From positions 806,001-870,000 of the forward strand of contig NZ_CP035103.1 in the NCBI RefSeq assembly GCF_006094695.1: a DNA stretch of 64,000 nucleotides, given 5' to 3'. The DNA comes from Kocuria rosea. GTDB lineage: Bacteria > Actinomycetota > Actinomycetes > Actinomycetales > Micrococcaceae. Numbering within the stretch: the stretch's first letter is position 1; each line of letters begins with the position of its first letter. Below the pieces are notes generated by a model that saw only the letters and a list, made by a program, of their open reading frames with translations, had not been told where the DNA came from and ran no database searches. The position numbers and the translations under genes were made by a program. Positions 7,421 through 17,062 of the stretch are shown piece by piece.

Positions 7421-7903
7421 TCACCCCGCGGCCAGCAGGGTCTCGAGCCGGGCGAAGGAGCCGCGCCACGCCGCGGCCGCCCCGGGGTGCACCGCGGGGG
7501 GCAGCGGCCCCTGCGTGAGCACCAGCAGGGTGCCCCCCTCCTGGGTGGGGACGAACTCGGTGCGCGTCAGCACGTGGCCGGCGGTGGGCCGGCCGTCCGG
7601 TCCGGGCAGCGCCTCGCGGCCCTCGAGCAGGGCGTCCCGCTCGACCCGCAGATAGGTGCCGTGCACCGGTGCCACCTGGGCGGGGTCGGTGTCGTGGACC
7701 ATGCGGAAGCGCTGCCGGCCCCCGGGCCTGACCTCGAGCAGCACCGACTCCCGGGGCACGCTCCAGCCCGGCGGACCGAACCAGGCGGCGAGCCGGTCCG
7801 GCTCCGTGAAGGCGGCGAAGACCGCGGCCGGGGGGTGCGCGAGGGCGTGGGAGACGGAGAAGACCTCCGCGGGGTCCAGATCGGTGACGTCCATGCCCCC
7901 CAT
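7421..7903 (-). CDS. SRPBCC/AHSA1-type START-fold protein
   Basis: The product (about 160 aa) shows the AHSA1 pattern: FSVSHALAHPPAAVFAAFTEPDRLAAWFGPPGW at the N terminus, then GGRQRFRMV and a C-terminal helix W(R)GSFARLETLL. Members bind hydrophobic ligands or act as Hsp90-activator-like folds; the specific role is unknown. Start codons at 7903 and 7894 are both possible and only three residues apart; 7903 has GGGGA just upstream. The gene is divergent from the TVP38-type gene, with 52 bp between starts. Confidence 0.72.
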   Translation of the reverse strand: MGGMDVTDLDPAEVFSVSHALAHPPAAVFAAFTEPDRLAAWFGPPGWSVPRESVLLEVRPGGRQRFRMVHDTDPAQVAPVHGTYLRVERDALLEGREALPGPDGRPTAGHVLTRTEFVPTQEGGTLLVLTQGPLPPAVHPGAAAAWRGSFARLETLLAAG

Positions 7904-7942
7904 TGTCCCCGGTCGCTCTCGGCCCCCGGGCGCGGCGGTCGG

Positions 7943-7955
7943 TACAGTGGCGCAC
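7943..7955 (+). promoter_or_regulatory. -10 element of a leaderless promoter
   Basis: TACAGT (7943-7948) precedes the GTG at 7956 by 7 nt, with no ribosome binding site. Confidence 0.55.
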
Positions 7956-8678
7956 GTGAGCACCGAACCCGCGCCGGAGCCGGGGCCCCGCGAGCCCGGC
8001 ACGCGGCCGGCCTGGGTCACCGCGCTCAAGGGCGGTGCGCTCCTGCTGCTGCTGGCCGTGGCGGTCTGGTACCTCATCGGCCACGAGCTGCCCACCGTGG
8101 AGCAGGTCCGGGTCTTCGTCGAGGGCTTCGGCGCGTGGGGGCCCGTCGTCTTCGCCGCGGTCTTCGTCCTCGTGGCGGCCACGCCGGTCCCGGTGACGAT
8201 CATGGCCGTGTCCGGGGGATTCCTCTTCGGCATGGCCCAGGGCAGCGTGGTCGGCGTCCTGGCCACCACGGCGGGAGCCTGGCTGGGGTACTGGCTCGCG
8301 CGGTTCCTCGGCCGCGACGCCCTGTACCGGCTCGCGGGCAACCGGGTCGAGCTGGTGGAGCGCAAGCTCGTCGGCAAGGGCTTCCTCACGGTGCTCGTGC
8401 TCCGGCCCGTCCTGCCCAACTGGACCCTCAGCTACGGTGCGGGCCTCGTGCGCATCCCGCAGCGCGACTACCTCGGCGCCACCCTGCTCGGCGGGATGCC
8501 GGGCCAGGTGAGCTTCGCCGCCGTGGGGGCCTTCACGTCCCGGCCGTCGTGGCCGGCCCTCGCGGCGGTCGCCGCCTCCTGGGCGGTCGTGGTGGTCGTG
8601 GGCGTGCTCGCCTGGCGGCGCTCCCGCGGCGAGTCCGAGCGCGCCCCCGAGGCCGACGGCGTGGGGAGCGCCGACTAG
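7956..8678 (+). CDS. TVP38/TMEM64 (VTT/DedA-like) membrane protein
   Basis: The 240-aa product has a first helix at about residues 25-47 and then the VTT-domain signatures: FVEGFGAWGPVVFAAVFVL, TPVPVTIMAVSGGFLFG, GAWLGYWLARFLGR, and VLRPVLPNWTLSYGAGLVRIP with the re-entrant Arg-Pro pair. It ends with a helix and an acidic tail. The wider DedA/VTT superfamily includes lipid scramblase and flippase activities; which lipid is handled here is unknown. Start: the GTG at 7956, read as leaderless. A bidirectional terminator follows. Confidence 0.82.
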   Translation: MSTEPAPEPGPREPGTRPAWVTALKGGALLLLLAVAVWYLIGHELPTVEQVRVFVEGFGAWGPVVFAAVFVLVAATPVPVTIMAVSGGFLFGMAQGSVVGVLATTAGAWLGYWLARFLGRDALYRLAGNRVELVERKLVGKGFLTVLVLRPVLPNWTLSYGAGLVRIPQRDYLGATLLGGMPGQVSFAAVGAFTSRPSWPALAAVAASWAVVVVVGVLAWRRSRGESERAPEADGVGSAD

Positions 8679-8711
8679 GCTCGGCCGCGCCGCGGGTCCA
8701 CGGCACGGCGA

Positions 8712-8740
8712 CGCCCGGTCCTCGGGGCGAGGACCGGGCG
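8712..8740. terminator. Bidirectional terminator between TVP38 and AGCS genes
   Basis: CGCCCGGTCCTC (8712-8723) pairs perfectly with GAGGACCGGGCG (8729-8740) around a 5-nt loop, between two convergent genes. Confidence 0.8.
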
Positions 8741-8788
8741 GACGCCGTTCGGGGTGACCGGCCGGTGCGGCCGTGCGGTCCCCGGGGC

Positions 8789-10342
8789 CTAGACCTGGGG
8801 CCGGACCGCGGTGGACCCGTCGGTCGGCTCGTTGCCGAGGAGGTGGAGCTTGCCGCTCCTGCGGTCGGCGAGGTACTCCTTCATGTCCCGCTTGATGACG
8901 GGCAGCAGCAGGTAGACGCCCAGCAGGTTCACGAACCCGCAGACGAACAGCGCCGCGTCCGCGAAGCTGATGACCTCGCTGAAGGTCAGGACGCAGCCCG
9001 CGATCGTGAAGAACAGGTAGATGCCGCGGAAGATGTTGTCGCTGAGCCGGCTGCGCCCGAACAGGTACTCCCACGCCTTGAGCCCGTAGTAGAACCAGGT
9101 GATCAGGGTGGAGAAGGCGAACAGGACCACCGCGACGGCCAGCACGATCGGGAACCAGGGGATGACCGTCGCGAAGGCGTCCGAGGTGAGGATGACGCCG
9201 TCCGGGGCGCCCCCACCGGCCTGCACCTGGTCGATGCCGGCCTGCAGGCTCGGCGCGCCGGCGATGATGATGGCCAGGGCCGTCATGGTGCAGATCAGCA
9301 CGGTGTCGACGAGCGGCTCGAACAGGGCCACGAAACCCTCGCTCACGGGGCGGCGGGTCTTGACGGCGGAGTGGGCGATCGCGGCGGAGCCCAGGCCGGC
9401 CTCGTTGGAGAACGCGGCACGCTGGAAGCCCACGATCATGACGCCCAGGACGCCGCCGGCCATGCCCTCGGGGGAGAACGCGCCGTCGATGATCGCGGCG
9501 ATCGCGCCCGGCACGTGGTCGAGGTTGGCGAGGATGACGATCAGGCAGGCGGTGACGTAGACGGCGCCCATGGCCGGCACGAGCCGGCTGGTGGTGGCGC
9601 CGATCGACTTGATGCCGCCGATGATGACCAGGCCCACGAACAGGGCGAGGACGATGCCGAAGATCAGGGCCGCCCCGGCGCTGCCGAGGAAGCCGTCGGC
9701 GCCGCCGGTGACGTTCTGCACCTGGGCGAAGGTCTGGTTGGCCTGGAACATGTTGCCGCCGGCCGCGCCGAAGAACAGGATCGCCACGGCGAAGACGCCG
9801 GTGAGGATCTTGGCGGGGATGCGGCCGAACTTGCTGAAGGCGATGGGCAGGTAGCGGAAGGGCCCGCCGCTGACCGTGCCGTCCTCGTGGACCTCGCGGT
9901 ACTTCACGCCCAGGGTGCACTCGGCGAACTTGGTCGCCATGCCGAGCAGGCCGGCGCAGATCATCCAGAACGTCGCGCCGGGGCCGCCGAGGGCCATGGC
10001 CGCGCCGACGCCGGCGATGTTGCCCAGCCCCACGGTCCCCGACAGGGCGGAGGTCAGGGCCTGGAAGTGCGGCACCTCGCCGGGGTCGTCCTTGGTCGAG
10101 AACTTGCCCCGCACCACGTCGGCGGCGACCTTCAGACCGCGGAACTGGATGAACCCGAAGTAGATCGTGAAGATCACGCCGGCCGCGATGAGCCAGGCCA
10201 CGACGAACGGGAAGCTCACCCCCGCGATGGTGATGGGGTAGAAGACGATGGTCGAGAAGACCTCGGTGATCGGAGCGAACGCACTGTTGATGGCGTTGTC
10301 GATCGCTGCGAGCCACCCGACGTCGTCGGTGACGGTAGTCAT
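8789..10342 (-). CDS. Alanine/glycine:cation symporter (AGCS family)
   Basis: The product (517 aa) imports alanine or glycine with Na+ or H+. It has about eleven hydrophobic helices and the AGCS signatures FQALTSALSGTVGLGNIAGV, GPGATFWMICAGLLGMATKFAE, SRLVPAMGAVY and AFSNEAGLGSAAIAHSA. Length is as usual for the family (about 450-540). The ATG at 10342 is used; an in-frame ATG at 10366 would add eight residues and is the alternative, and neither has a good ribosome binding site. The gene is divergent from an Lrp/AsnC regulator with a small gene in between, a context that suggests amino-acid-responsive control. Confidence 0.9.
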   Translation of the reverse strand: MTTVTDDVGWLAAIDNAINSAFAPITEVFSTIVFYPITIAGVSFPFVVAWLIAAGVIFTIYFGFIQFRGLKVAADVVRGKFSTKDDPGEVPHFQALTSALSGTVGLGNIAGVGAAMALGGPGATFWMICAGLLGMATKFAECTLGVKYREVHEDGTVSGGPFRYLPIAFSKFGRIPAKILTGVFAVAILFFGAAGGNMFQANQTFAQVQNVTGGADGFLGSAGAALIFGIVLALFVGLVIIGGIKSIGATTSRLVPAMGAVYVTACLIVILANLDHVPGAIAAIIDGAFSPEGMAGGVLGVMIVGFQRAAFSNEAGLGSAAIAHSAVKTRRPVSEGFVALFEPLVDTVLICTMTALAIIIAGAPSLQAGIDQVQAGGGAPDGVILTSDAFATVIPWFPIVLAVAVVLFAFSTLITWFYYGLKAWEYLFGRSRLSDNIFRGIYLFFTIAGCVLTFSEVISFADAALFVCGFVNLLGVYLLLPVIKRDMKEYLADRRSGKLHLLGNEPTDGSTAVRPQV

Positions 10343-10459
10343 GGGTAACGCCTGCGTGATCTGCATCTCACCACTACACCCTGTGGACAGCCCGTTGGCA
10401 ACAGACACGCTTGTCGCCGAAAGAGCCATCTTGCCGTGGCAACAAAGAATTAACACGCA

Positions 10460-10509
10460 GCGGCCCGGCCTCCGCGCGAGGACGTCTCGTCGCGAGGGGG
10501 CCGGGCCGC
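10460..10509 (-). terminator. Terminator hairpin downstream of the small membrane ORF
   Basis: GCGGCCCGGCC (10460-10470) and GGCCGGGCCGC (10499-10509) form an 11-bp stem with a partly paired interior. On the minus strand it is followed by a T-rich stretch (TGTTAATTCTTTG). It would end transcripts of the ORF at 10555-10746 before the AGCS gene. Confidence 0.65.
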
Positions 10510-10554
10510 AGGCGGTGCCGGGGCGGCGTCACCGTTGACGCCGCCGGCGCAGGG

Positions 10555-10746
10555 TCAGCGGCCGGCGCGGGTCCCGCCGGCCAGGAACTGGGGGGCGGTC
10601 ATGGCGCACACGCGCAGGCCGCGGGCCAGGTCGCTGCCGGCGCTGCGGAGGGCGCCGCCCACCGAGGTGGCGCGGGACGGTGCCGCAGCCCGGCCGATGG
10701 CGGTGAAGAGGAGGGCGGGGAGGCCGAAGACGAGGAGGAGAGCCAT
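10555..10746 (-). CDS. Possible small single-helix membrane protein
   Basis: The 63-aa ORF begins MALLLVFGLPALLFTAIG, one membrane helix, followed by a basic/polar tail. I do not recognise it. Its reality rests on position: it fills the space between the Lrp regulator and a strong terminator on its own 3' side. A TTG at 10758 with AGAAAG just upstream is an alternative start adding four residues. It could also be a chance ORF in GC-rich DNA. Confidence 0.4.
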   Translation of the reverse strand: MALLLVFGLPALLFTAIGRAAAPSRATSVGGALRSAGSDLARGLRVCAMTAPQFLAGGTRAGR

Positions 10747-10878
10747 GGCAGCAGGCAACTTTCTGTGGGTGGTGCGGGGAGGTCCTGGGGTCCGAGGGCG
10801 TGCGGCCGGGTGGTCCGGCGAGCAGCGGCGCCTCGGTTGACATCTGAAGTCTAACGGACCGATAGTGAACCAATCAAT

Positions 10879-10892
10879 GTGAGAACCCTCAC
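10879..10892. promoter_or_regulatory. Candidate Lrp operator
   Basis: GTGAG and CTCAC form a perfect inverted repeat around AACC, 13 nt before the lrp start codon and between the divergent genes. Position fits autoregulation. Confidence 0.4.
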
Positions 10893-10904
10893 CAGAGAGG
10901 TGAA

Positions 10905-11333
10905 TTGTTGCGTCTTGACGAGATTGACCAGCAGATCGTTGCGTCCTTGGTCCAGGACAGCCGGGAGAGCTACGCGGCCATCGGCCAGAAGGTGGGTCTG
11001 TCGGCCCCCGCGGTGAAGCGGCGGGTCGACGTCCTGCAGCAGACCGGGGCCATCAAGCGCTTCACAGCGGAGCTCGATCCGTCGGTCATGGGGTGGAACA
11101 TCCAGGCGTTCGTGGAGCTGCACTGCGACGGCGGGCTCTCGCCGTCGATGATGCGCACCATGGCCGCCGAGATCGCCGAGGTGACCGCGGCCTACACGGT
11201 GACCGGCGAGGCGGACGGCATCTTCCTCATCCGGGCCGAGAACACCACCCACCTGGAGGACGTCATGGTCCGGATCAGGGAGTGGAAGGGCATCAACCAC
11301 ACGAGGAGCTCGGTCATCCTCTCGCACCTCTGA
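10905..11333 (+). CDS. Lrp/AsnC-family transcriptional regulator
   Basis: The 142-aa product opens with the Lrp helix-turn-helix (LDEIDQQIVASLVQDSRESY, IGQKVGLSAPAVKRRVDVL). The ligand-binding RAM/AsnC domain follows (NIQAFVELHCDGG, VTAAYTVTGEADGIFLIRAENTTHLEDVM). Lrp proteins sense amino acids as octamers. TTG codons at 10905 and 10908 are both in frame; the sequence AGAGAGGTGA just upstream suits either. The divergent alanine/glycine symporter is the obvious candidate target, by inference from position only. Confidence 0.88.
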   Translation: MLRLDEIDQQIVASLVQDSRESYAAIGQKVGLSAPAVKRRVDVLQQTGAIKRFTAELDPSVMGWNIQAFVELHCDGGLSPSMMRTMAAEIAEVTAAYTVTGEADGIFLIRAENTTHLEDVMVRIREWKGINHTRSSVILSHL

Positions 11334-11345
11334 GCGCGGCCCGCC

Positions 11346-11361
11346 GGGCTCTGGAATACTG
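11346..11361 (+). promoter_or_regulatory. Promoter core of the first usp gene
   Basis: GGGCTCTG (11346-11353), two bases, then ATACTG (11356-11361) containing the -10 hexamer AATACT. The same block recurs before the second usp gene at 11978-11993. Confidence 0.5.
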
Positions 11362-11400
11362 GCCGCACAGCACCCTCGTCACCGCATCGGAGGACCGGTC

Positions 11401-11892
11401 ATGGAGAACGCAGCGGAAGCAGTCGTCGTCGTCGGGGTCGACGGATCCCCCCAGTCCGTGGAGGCGCTGCGCTGGGGCGCGCGTCTCGCGCCCGCGTACG
11501 GGGCGACCGTCAAGGTGGTGGGGGCGTGGGAGAACCCGCCCGAGTACGTCGGCTTCGTCCACTTCAAGGACGACCGGTTCGACGAGCTCGCCCGGGAGCG
11601 GGTGGAGCGGGCCGTCCAGGAGGCGTTCGGGGCGGACGTGCCGGCCGGGCTCAGCACCGTGGTGGAGTTCGGCCACCCGTCCAAGGTGCTGATGCGCCAC
11701 TGCGAGGGGGCCGAGCTGCTGGTCGTGGGACGCCGGGGCCACGGCGGCTTCAAAGGGCTGCTGATGGGGTCGACGAGCTCCGCGTGCGTCGCCCACGCCC
11801 CGTGCCCGGTGCTCGTCCTCCCCGACGAGACGGTCGATGCCGGGCGGGCGGAGGACTCCGGGCAGGCGCAGGGGGCCGGGCCCGCCGGCTGA
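11401..11892 (+). CDS. Universal stress protein A (UspA) family, copy 1
   Basis: The 163-aa single-domain Usp has the N-terminal strand VVVVGVDGSPQSVEALRWGARLA. It carries the ATP-binding signature G-2X-G-9X-G-S/T (GRRGHGGFKGLLMGSTS, about residues 111-127), then CVAHAPCPVLV, so it is probably of the nucleotide-binding class. The last 20 residues are low complexity. A strong ribosome binding site (GGAGGA) precedes the ATG. It is paralogous to the gene at 12031, sharing the PPEY, DVPAGL, FGHPSKVL and VVGRRGHGGF blocks. Confidence 0.92.
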   Translation: MENAAEAVVVVGVDGSPQSVEALRWGARLAPAYGATVKVVGAWENPPEYVGFVHFKDDRFDELARERVERAVQEAFGADVPAGLSTVVEFGHPSKVLMRHCEGAELLVVGRRGHGGFKGLLMGSTSSACVAHAPCPVLVLPDETVDAGRAEDSGQAQGAGPAG

Positions 11893-11977
11893 GGCGCCGC
11901 CCGTCCCGCCCGGGACCGGAGGGACTCGTCCGCCGTGTCCCCACAACATGCTCCCGCGATCGTGCGCGCGGCGCCGC

Positions 11978-12011
11978 GGGCTCTGTGATACTGATCACGT
12001 CAGCGTGATCA
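11978..12011 (+). promoter_or_regulatory. Promoter and palindromic operator of the second usp gene
   Basis: GGGCTCTG (11978-11985) and ATACTG (11988-11993) repeat the promoter core of the upstream paralogue. A perfect inverted repeat follows: TGATCACG (11992-11999), spacer TCAG, CGTGATCA (12004-12011). It sits at the expected transcription start and is absent from the first copy. Confidence 0.5.
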
Positions 12012-12030
12012 CGTGAGCAAAGGATTCGGC

Positions 12031-13847
<1,817 letters not shown>

Positions 13848-14390
13848 TCAGCGGCCCCAGCCGGCGTGGGCCACGGCCTGGCGCACCAGGTCTCCGCGAC
13901 CGCCCGCGAACTCCGCCTGCACCTCGGGGCTGAGCGCCTCCTCGGGGCTCATCCAGGACAGCTGCAGGGCGTCCTGGCGGGGGCTGCACTCCCCGCGCAC
14001 CGGCACGATGTAGCTCAGCGCCACCGCGTGCTGCCGGTCGTCGGTGAGCCCCGTCTCGGACGGCGAGGGGAAGAACTCGGCCACGGCGAAGGGCGTGGTG
14101 GAGACCGGCAGCTGCGGGAACGCCATGGCCCCCAGGTCCTTCTCCAGATGGCGCAGCAGCGCGGCCCGGATGGTCTCCCGGTACAGCACCCGGCCGGAGA
14201 CGAAGGTGTACATCATCTTCCCCTCGGGGGTCGCCTGCAGCAGCAGCCCGATCTCGGAGAGGTAGCCCAGCGGATCGAGCCGGACCGGCAGGGCCTGCAC
14301 GTAGACCATCGGCAGGCGGCGCCGGGCCTCCTGCAGGTCGTCCTCGTTGAGCCAACCGGGGTTCGGATCGGGGGTGCGGAGGAAGTTCAT
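13848..14390 (-). CDS. NUDIX hydrolase-like protein (DUF4916)
   Basis: The 180-aa product begins MNFLRTPDPNPGWLNEDDL, typical of the actinobacterial DUF4916 family. It shows YVQALPVRLDPLGYLSEIGLLLQA, VSGRVLYRETIRAALLRHLEKDLG in place of a canonical Nudix box, and the closing RQAVAHAGWGR. The catalytic glutamates of a standard Nudix box (REUXEE) are not intact (RETIRAALLRHLEKD), so hydrolase activity is uncertain. It lies 48 nt upstream of tgt on the same strand. Confidence 0.8.
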   Translation of the reverse strand: MNFLRTPDPNPGWLNEDDLQEARRRLPMVYVQALPVRLDPLGYLSEIGLLLQATPEGKMMYTFVSGRVLYRETIRAALLRHLEKDLGAMAFPQLPVSTTPFAVAEFFPSPSETGLTDDRQHAVALSYIVPVRGECSPRQDALQLSWMSPEEALSPEVQAEFAGGRGDLVRQAVAHAGWGR

Positions 14391-14410
14391 ACTGCTGTTC
14401 TATCCCAAGA

Positions 14411-14444
14411 CCCCGGGCGGGGCCACGGCCCGCACCGCCCGGGG
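14411..14444 (-). terminator. Terminator after the GH76 gene
   Basis: CCCCGGGCGG (14411 onward) pairs with CCGCCCGGGG (14435-14444). On the minus strand the stem ends directly before TCTTGGGATA. It lies between the GH76 stop and the DUF4916 start. Confidence 0.6.
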
Positions 14445-14452
14445 CGGCCGGT

Positions 14453-15766
14453 TCAGCGCTCAGCGGAGCCGGTGTCCCCGGGGACCGCTCCCGGGCGGGC
14501 CAGCCGGGCGGCGGCCTCCAGGACCGTCCACGCCTGCACCTGTGTGGACAGCTCGACCGGCACGCCGGGGCGCTGCGACTCGTCGGCGTGCCGCGCCGGG
14601 TCCGGGGAGAAGATCGCGACCGTCTCGCCGGCGGCCGCCGGTGCGGTGGGGGGCGCGTTGAAGTCCACCGCGGGATCGAACTCCCGCCGGCCCGCCCACA
14701 GGGCGTCGGCGGTGCCGGTCACGAGCGCGGCCGCGGTGCGGCGCGCCGCGGCGGGCAGTCCCGGGTGCAGGGCGGCATCGGAGAGGTAGCGGGCCAGGAT
14801 CCCGCTGAACAGGCCGCCGTCCCCGCCGCCGTGGGTGCGCAGGACGGGGCGTCCGTCCAGGTCGCGGCCGTACTCCTGCGCGGCGCCCGCCACCACGTCG
14901 GCGGCCGTGCGCAGCAGGTCCGCCCGGTCCTGCTCGCCCGTGCCCGGGGCGTCCGCGAGCTCGAGGAGCAGACCGAGCACCGGCCCGGAGTTGTAGCTGA
15001 ACAGCCTCTCGTCCCGGCGCGTCACCTCGGTGCCGGACCCGGCGGCGACCAGCTGCAGACCGTCGTGGAAGACCTTCCGTTCCGGGTCCCAGAGGGTGGC
15101 CCGCAGCCAGTCGAGCACCGCGCCGGCCTGTTCCCGGCGGTGCGTGCGCACGAAGCCGAGGGCCGTGGGCGCGGAGGACGCCGTGTTCTTGACGTCGTGG
15201 CGGGTGTTCCAGAAGACCCCGCCCCCGAGGTCCCCGGTGTGGCCCCGTTCGAGCCGGGCGAGCAGGGCGCTGCCCGCGTCCAGGCACGCGACGTCCGGCC
15301 GGCCGGTCAGGGCGCGGTCCAGCTCGGCGAGACGGCCCACGGCCAGCAGCAGCCACGCCATGTCGTCGTAGTAGGAGTTGTGGGTCACCCGGCCGCCGCT
15401 GCGCAGGGTGATGCCCCGCAGCAGGCGGTGCCCCTCCCGGCGGAACCGCCGGGCCCGCGCCGGGTCGTCCAGGTGCCGCAGCCCGGCGTCCACGAGGGCG
15501 TCGAGCAGGTGCGCCTGCCACCAGTAGTGCCACGGGGCCTTCGGGGACGTGGGACGCGGGTGCGCCGGGGCGCCGAGCAGCGTGCCGGGCACCCCCAGCG
15601 CCCGTCCGGCGAACAGCTCTCGGACCGAGTGGGCGGCCTTGTCGGCACGCAGCGCGGCCGCGGCGCCCGGTGCGGCGGCGCCGGGGTGCTCGGTGGGCGT
15701 GGGGTGTGCGGTGGGCTCGGGGGTCGCCGCGGTGGGCGCGGCGCCCGCTCCGGTCGTCGGGGGCAT
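14453..15766 (-). CDS. Glycoside hydrolase family 76 (alpha-1,6-mannanase-like) protein
   Basis: The 437-aa product has the alpha6/alpha6-barrel features of GH76: WHYWWQAHLLDALVDAG, the paired aspartates in YYDDMAWLLLA (near residue 138), FWNTRHDVKNTASSAP, FSYNSGPVLGLLLELA and GLFSGILARYL. GH76 enzymes cleave alpha-1,6-mannan. There is no signal peptide: the N terminus is a Pro/Thr/Ala-rich stretch, so the protein appears cytoplasmic, unlike secreted mannanases. It is the last gene of an rluA-like, DUF418, GH76 operon, 42 nt after the DUF418 stop, with CAGGAG before its ATG. Confidence 0.82.
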   Translation of the reverse strand: MPPTTGAGAAPTAATPEPTAHPTPTEHPGAAAPGAAAALRADKAAHSVRELFAGRALGVPGTLLGAPAHPRPTSPKAPWHYWWQAHLLDALVDAGLRHLDDPARARRFRREGHRLLRGITLRSGGRVTHNSYYDDMAWLLLAVGRLAELDRALTGRPDVACLDAGSALLARLERGHTGDLGGGVFWNTRHDVKNTASSAPTALGFVRTHRREQAGAVLDWLRATLWDPERKVFHDGLQLVAAGSGTEVTRRDERLFSYNSGPVLGLLLELADAPGTGEQDRADLLRTAADVVAGAAQEYGRDLDGRPVLRTHGGGDGGLFSGILARYLSDAALHPGLPAAARRTAAALVTGTADALWAGRREFDPAVDFNAPPTAPAAAGETVAIFSPDPARHADESQRPGVPVELSTQVQAWTVLEAAARLARPGAVPGDTGSAER

Positions 15767-15808
15767 GGGAACTCCTGTGCTGGCGGGGGAGGGGTGCTGG
15801 TGCCGAGC

Positions 15809-17062
15809 CTAGGCGCTCGCCGGGGCCGGCGGCCCGCCGCGGTCCTCGGCGCGGTTCCCGCCGGGGCCGAGGAAGAGCCGCCGGTGCAGGGTCTCGGCCG
15901 GTCCGGGGAGGCCGCGCCGCTCCAGCAGGGCCGCGCCGAGCAGCGTGACCAGCCACACGGCGGAGCCGAGCAGCAGCGCGGCGGTGGGCGTCAGAGAGCG
16001 GCCGAGCCCCAGTGCGAACGGGGGCAGCAGCACGGTGAACAGCACGGACTGGGCGAGATAGCCGCTCATCGACCGGCGGCCGAGGGCCTGCAGCGACCAC
16101 AGCGCGGGATGCTCGCGCGCCCGGAGGGCCGCGGCCCGGGGGCCCAGCACGCGGTCGCAGACCAGCGCCACGAGCAGCGCGTAGCCGATGCCCTGCGCGG
16201 CGCCGGTCACCGCGTCCAGGCCGGTGAGCACGGACCCGGCGGTCGGCGAGGGCTCGAGCCGGTCCGTGGTCAGGAGTCCGGTGCCCACGCCCGTGAGCAG
16301 CCCGAGCCCGATGCAGACCAGGGCCGTGACCAGCAGCCGGCCGCGGCGGGGCCCGGGGTCCTCGAGCACGCGGTACCGGCTCAGGGCCAGCCCGAGCAGC
16401 AGCATGGGCAGCAGGCCGAGCAGCTGGAGCGGGGCGAAGGACACCACCCCGAGCCCCTCCACGAGCCCGAGGACCAGCCGCTCCGGGATCGAGTCCGCCA
16501 CCAGGCTGGGGAAGGGCGGCGTGCCGGGTGTCCGCACGGACCAGCTCGCCGCACCGTAGAGCACCATGAGCACCGAGCCGAGGGCGGAGAGGATCACGAG
16601 GGTGCGCGTGCTCTCGGCGATCAGCACGGCGAGGAAGAGCCCGCCGAACGCGTAGGCGGTGATGATGTCCCCGGGGAAGAGCAGGCACGCGTGCAGGGCC
16701 CCGATGAGGAGCAGCCACCCGTAGCGGCGCAGCAGCAGCCGGCGCGCCAGGGGCGGCGGCGTGCCGCGGGCGGCCTCCCGCGCGGCGATCTGGCCCACGC
16801 CGTAGCCGACCAGGAACGAGAACAGGGGGAAGCCGCGGCCGTCCACGAGCATCGACATGGCCATGTTGGCGACGTCGTCCGCCGTCCACGCCGCGGTGCC
16901 CGCACCGGTGCCCAGCGTCCGGTCCCGGGGACCGTCCGTGGGCCCGGCAGCCCAGATCCAGACGGTGACGTTGGCGACCGCGATGACCCAGAGCATGAGC
17001 CCCCGGGCCACGTCCGGCGCCGGGACGCGGCCCGTCGCCCGGGGGGCGTGCGGAGCCCTCAC
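15809..17062 (-). CDS. DUF418 multi-pass membrane protein
   Basis: The 417-aa product opens with VARGLMLWVIAVANVTVW and MSMLVDGRGFPLFSFLVGYGVG, the classical DUF418 beginning. It continues with about ten hydrophobic helices and the C-terminal signature LGRRSMSGYLAQSVLF. DUF418 proteins are distantly related to acyltransferase-3-type membrane proteins; their function is unknown. The GTG start at 17062 overlaps the stop of the rluA-like gene by 4 nt (GTGA), so translation is coupled. Confidence 0.85.
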   Translation of the reverse strand: MRAPHAPRATGRVPAPDVARGLMLWVIAVANVTVWIWAAGPTDGPRDRTLGTGAGTAAWTADDVANMAMSMLVDGRGFPLFSFLVGYGVGQIAAREAARGTPPPLARRLLLRRYGWLLLIGALHACLLFPGDIITAYAFGGLFLAVLIAESTRTLVILSALGSVLMVLYGAASWSVRTPGTPPFPSLVADSIPERLVLGLVEGLGVVSFAPLQLLGLLPMLLLGLALSRYRVLEDPGPRRGRLLVTALVCIGLGLLTGVGTGLLTTDRLEPSPTAGSVLTGLDAVTGAAQGIGYALLVALVCDRVLGPRAAALRAREHPALWSLQALGRRSMSGYLAQSVLFTVLLPPFALGLGRSLTPTAALLLGSAVWLVTLLGAALLERRGLPGPAETLHRRLFLGPGGNRAEDRGGPPAPASA

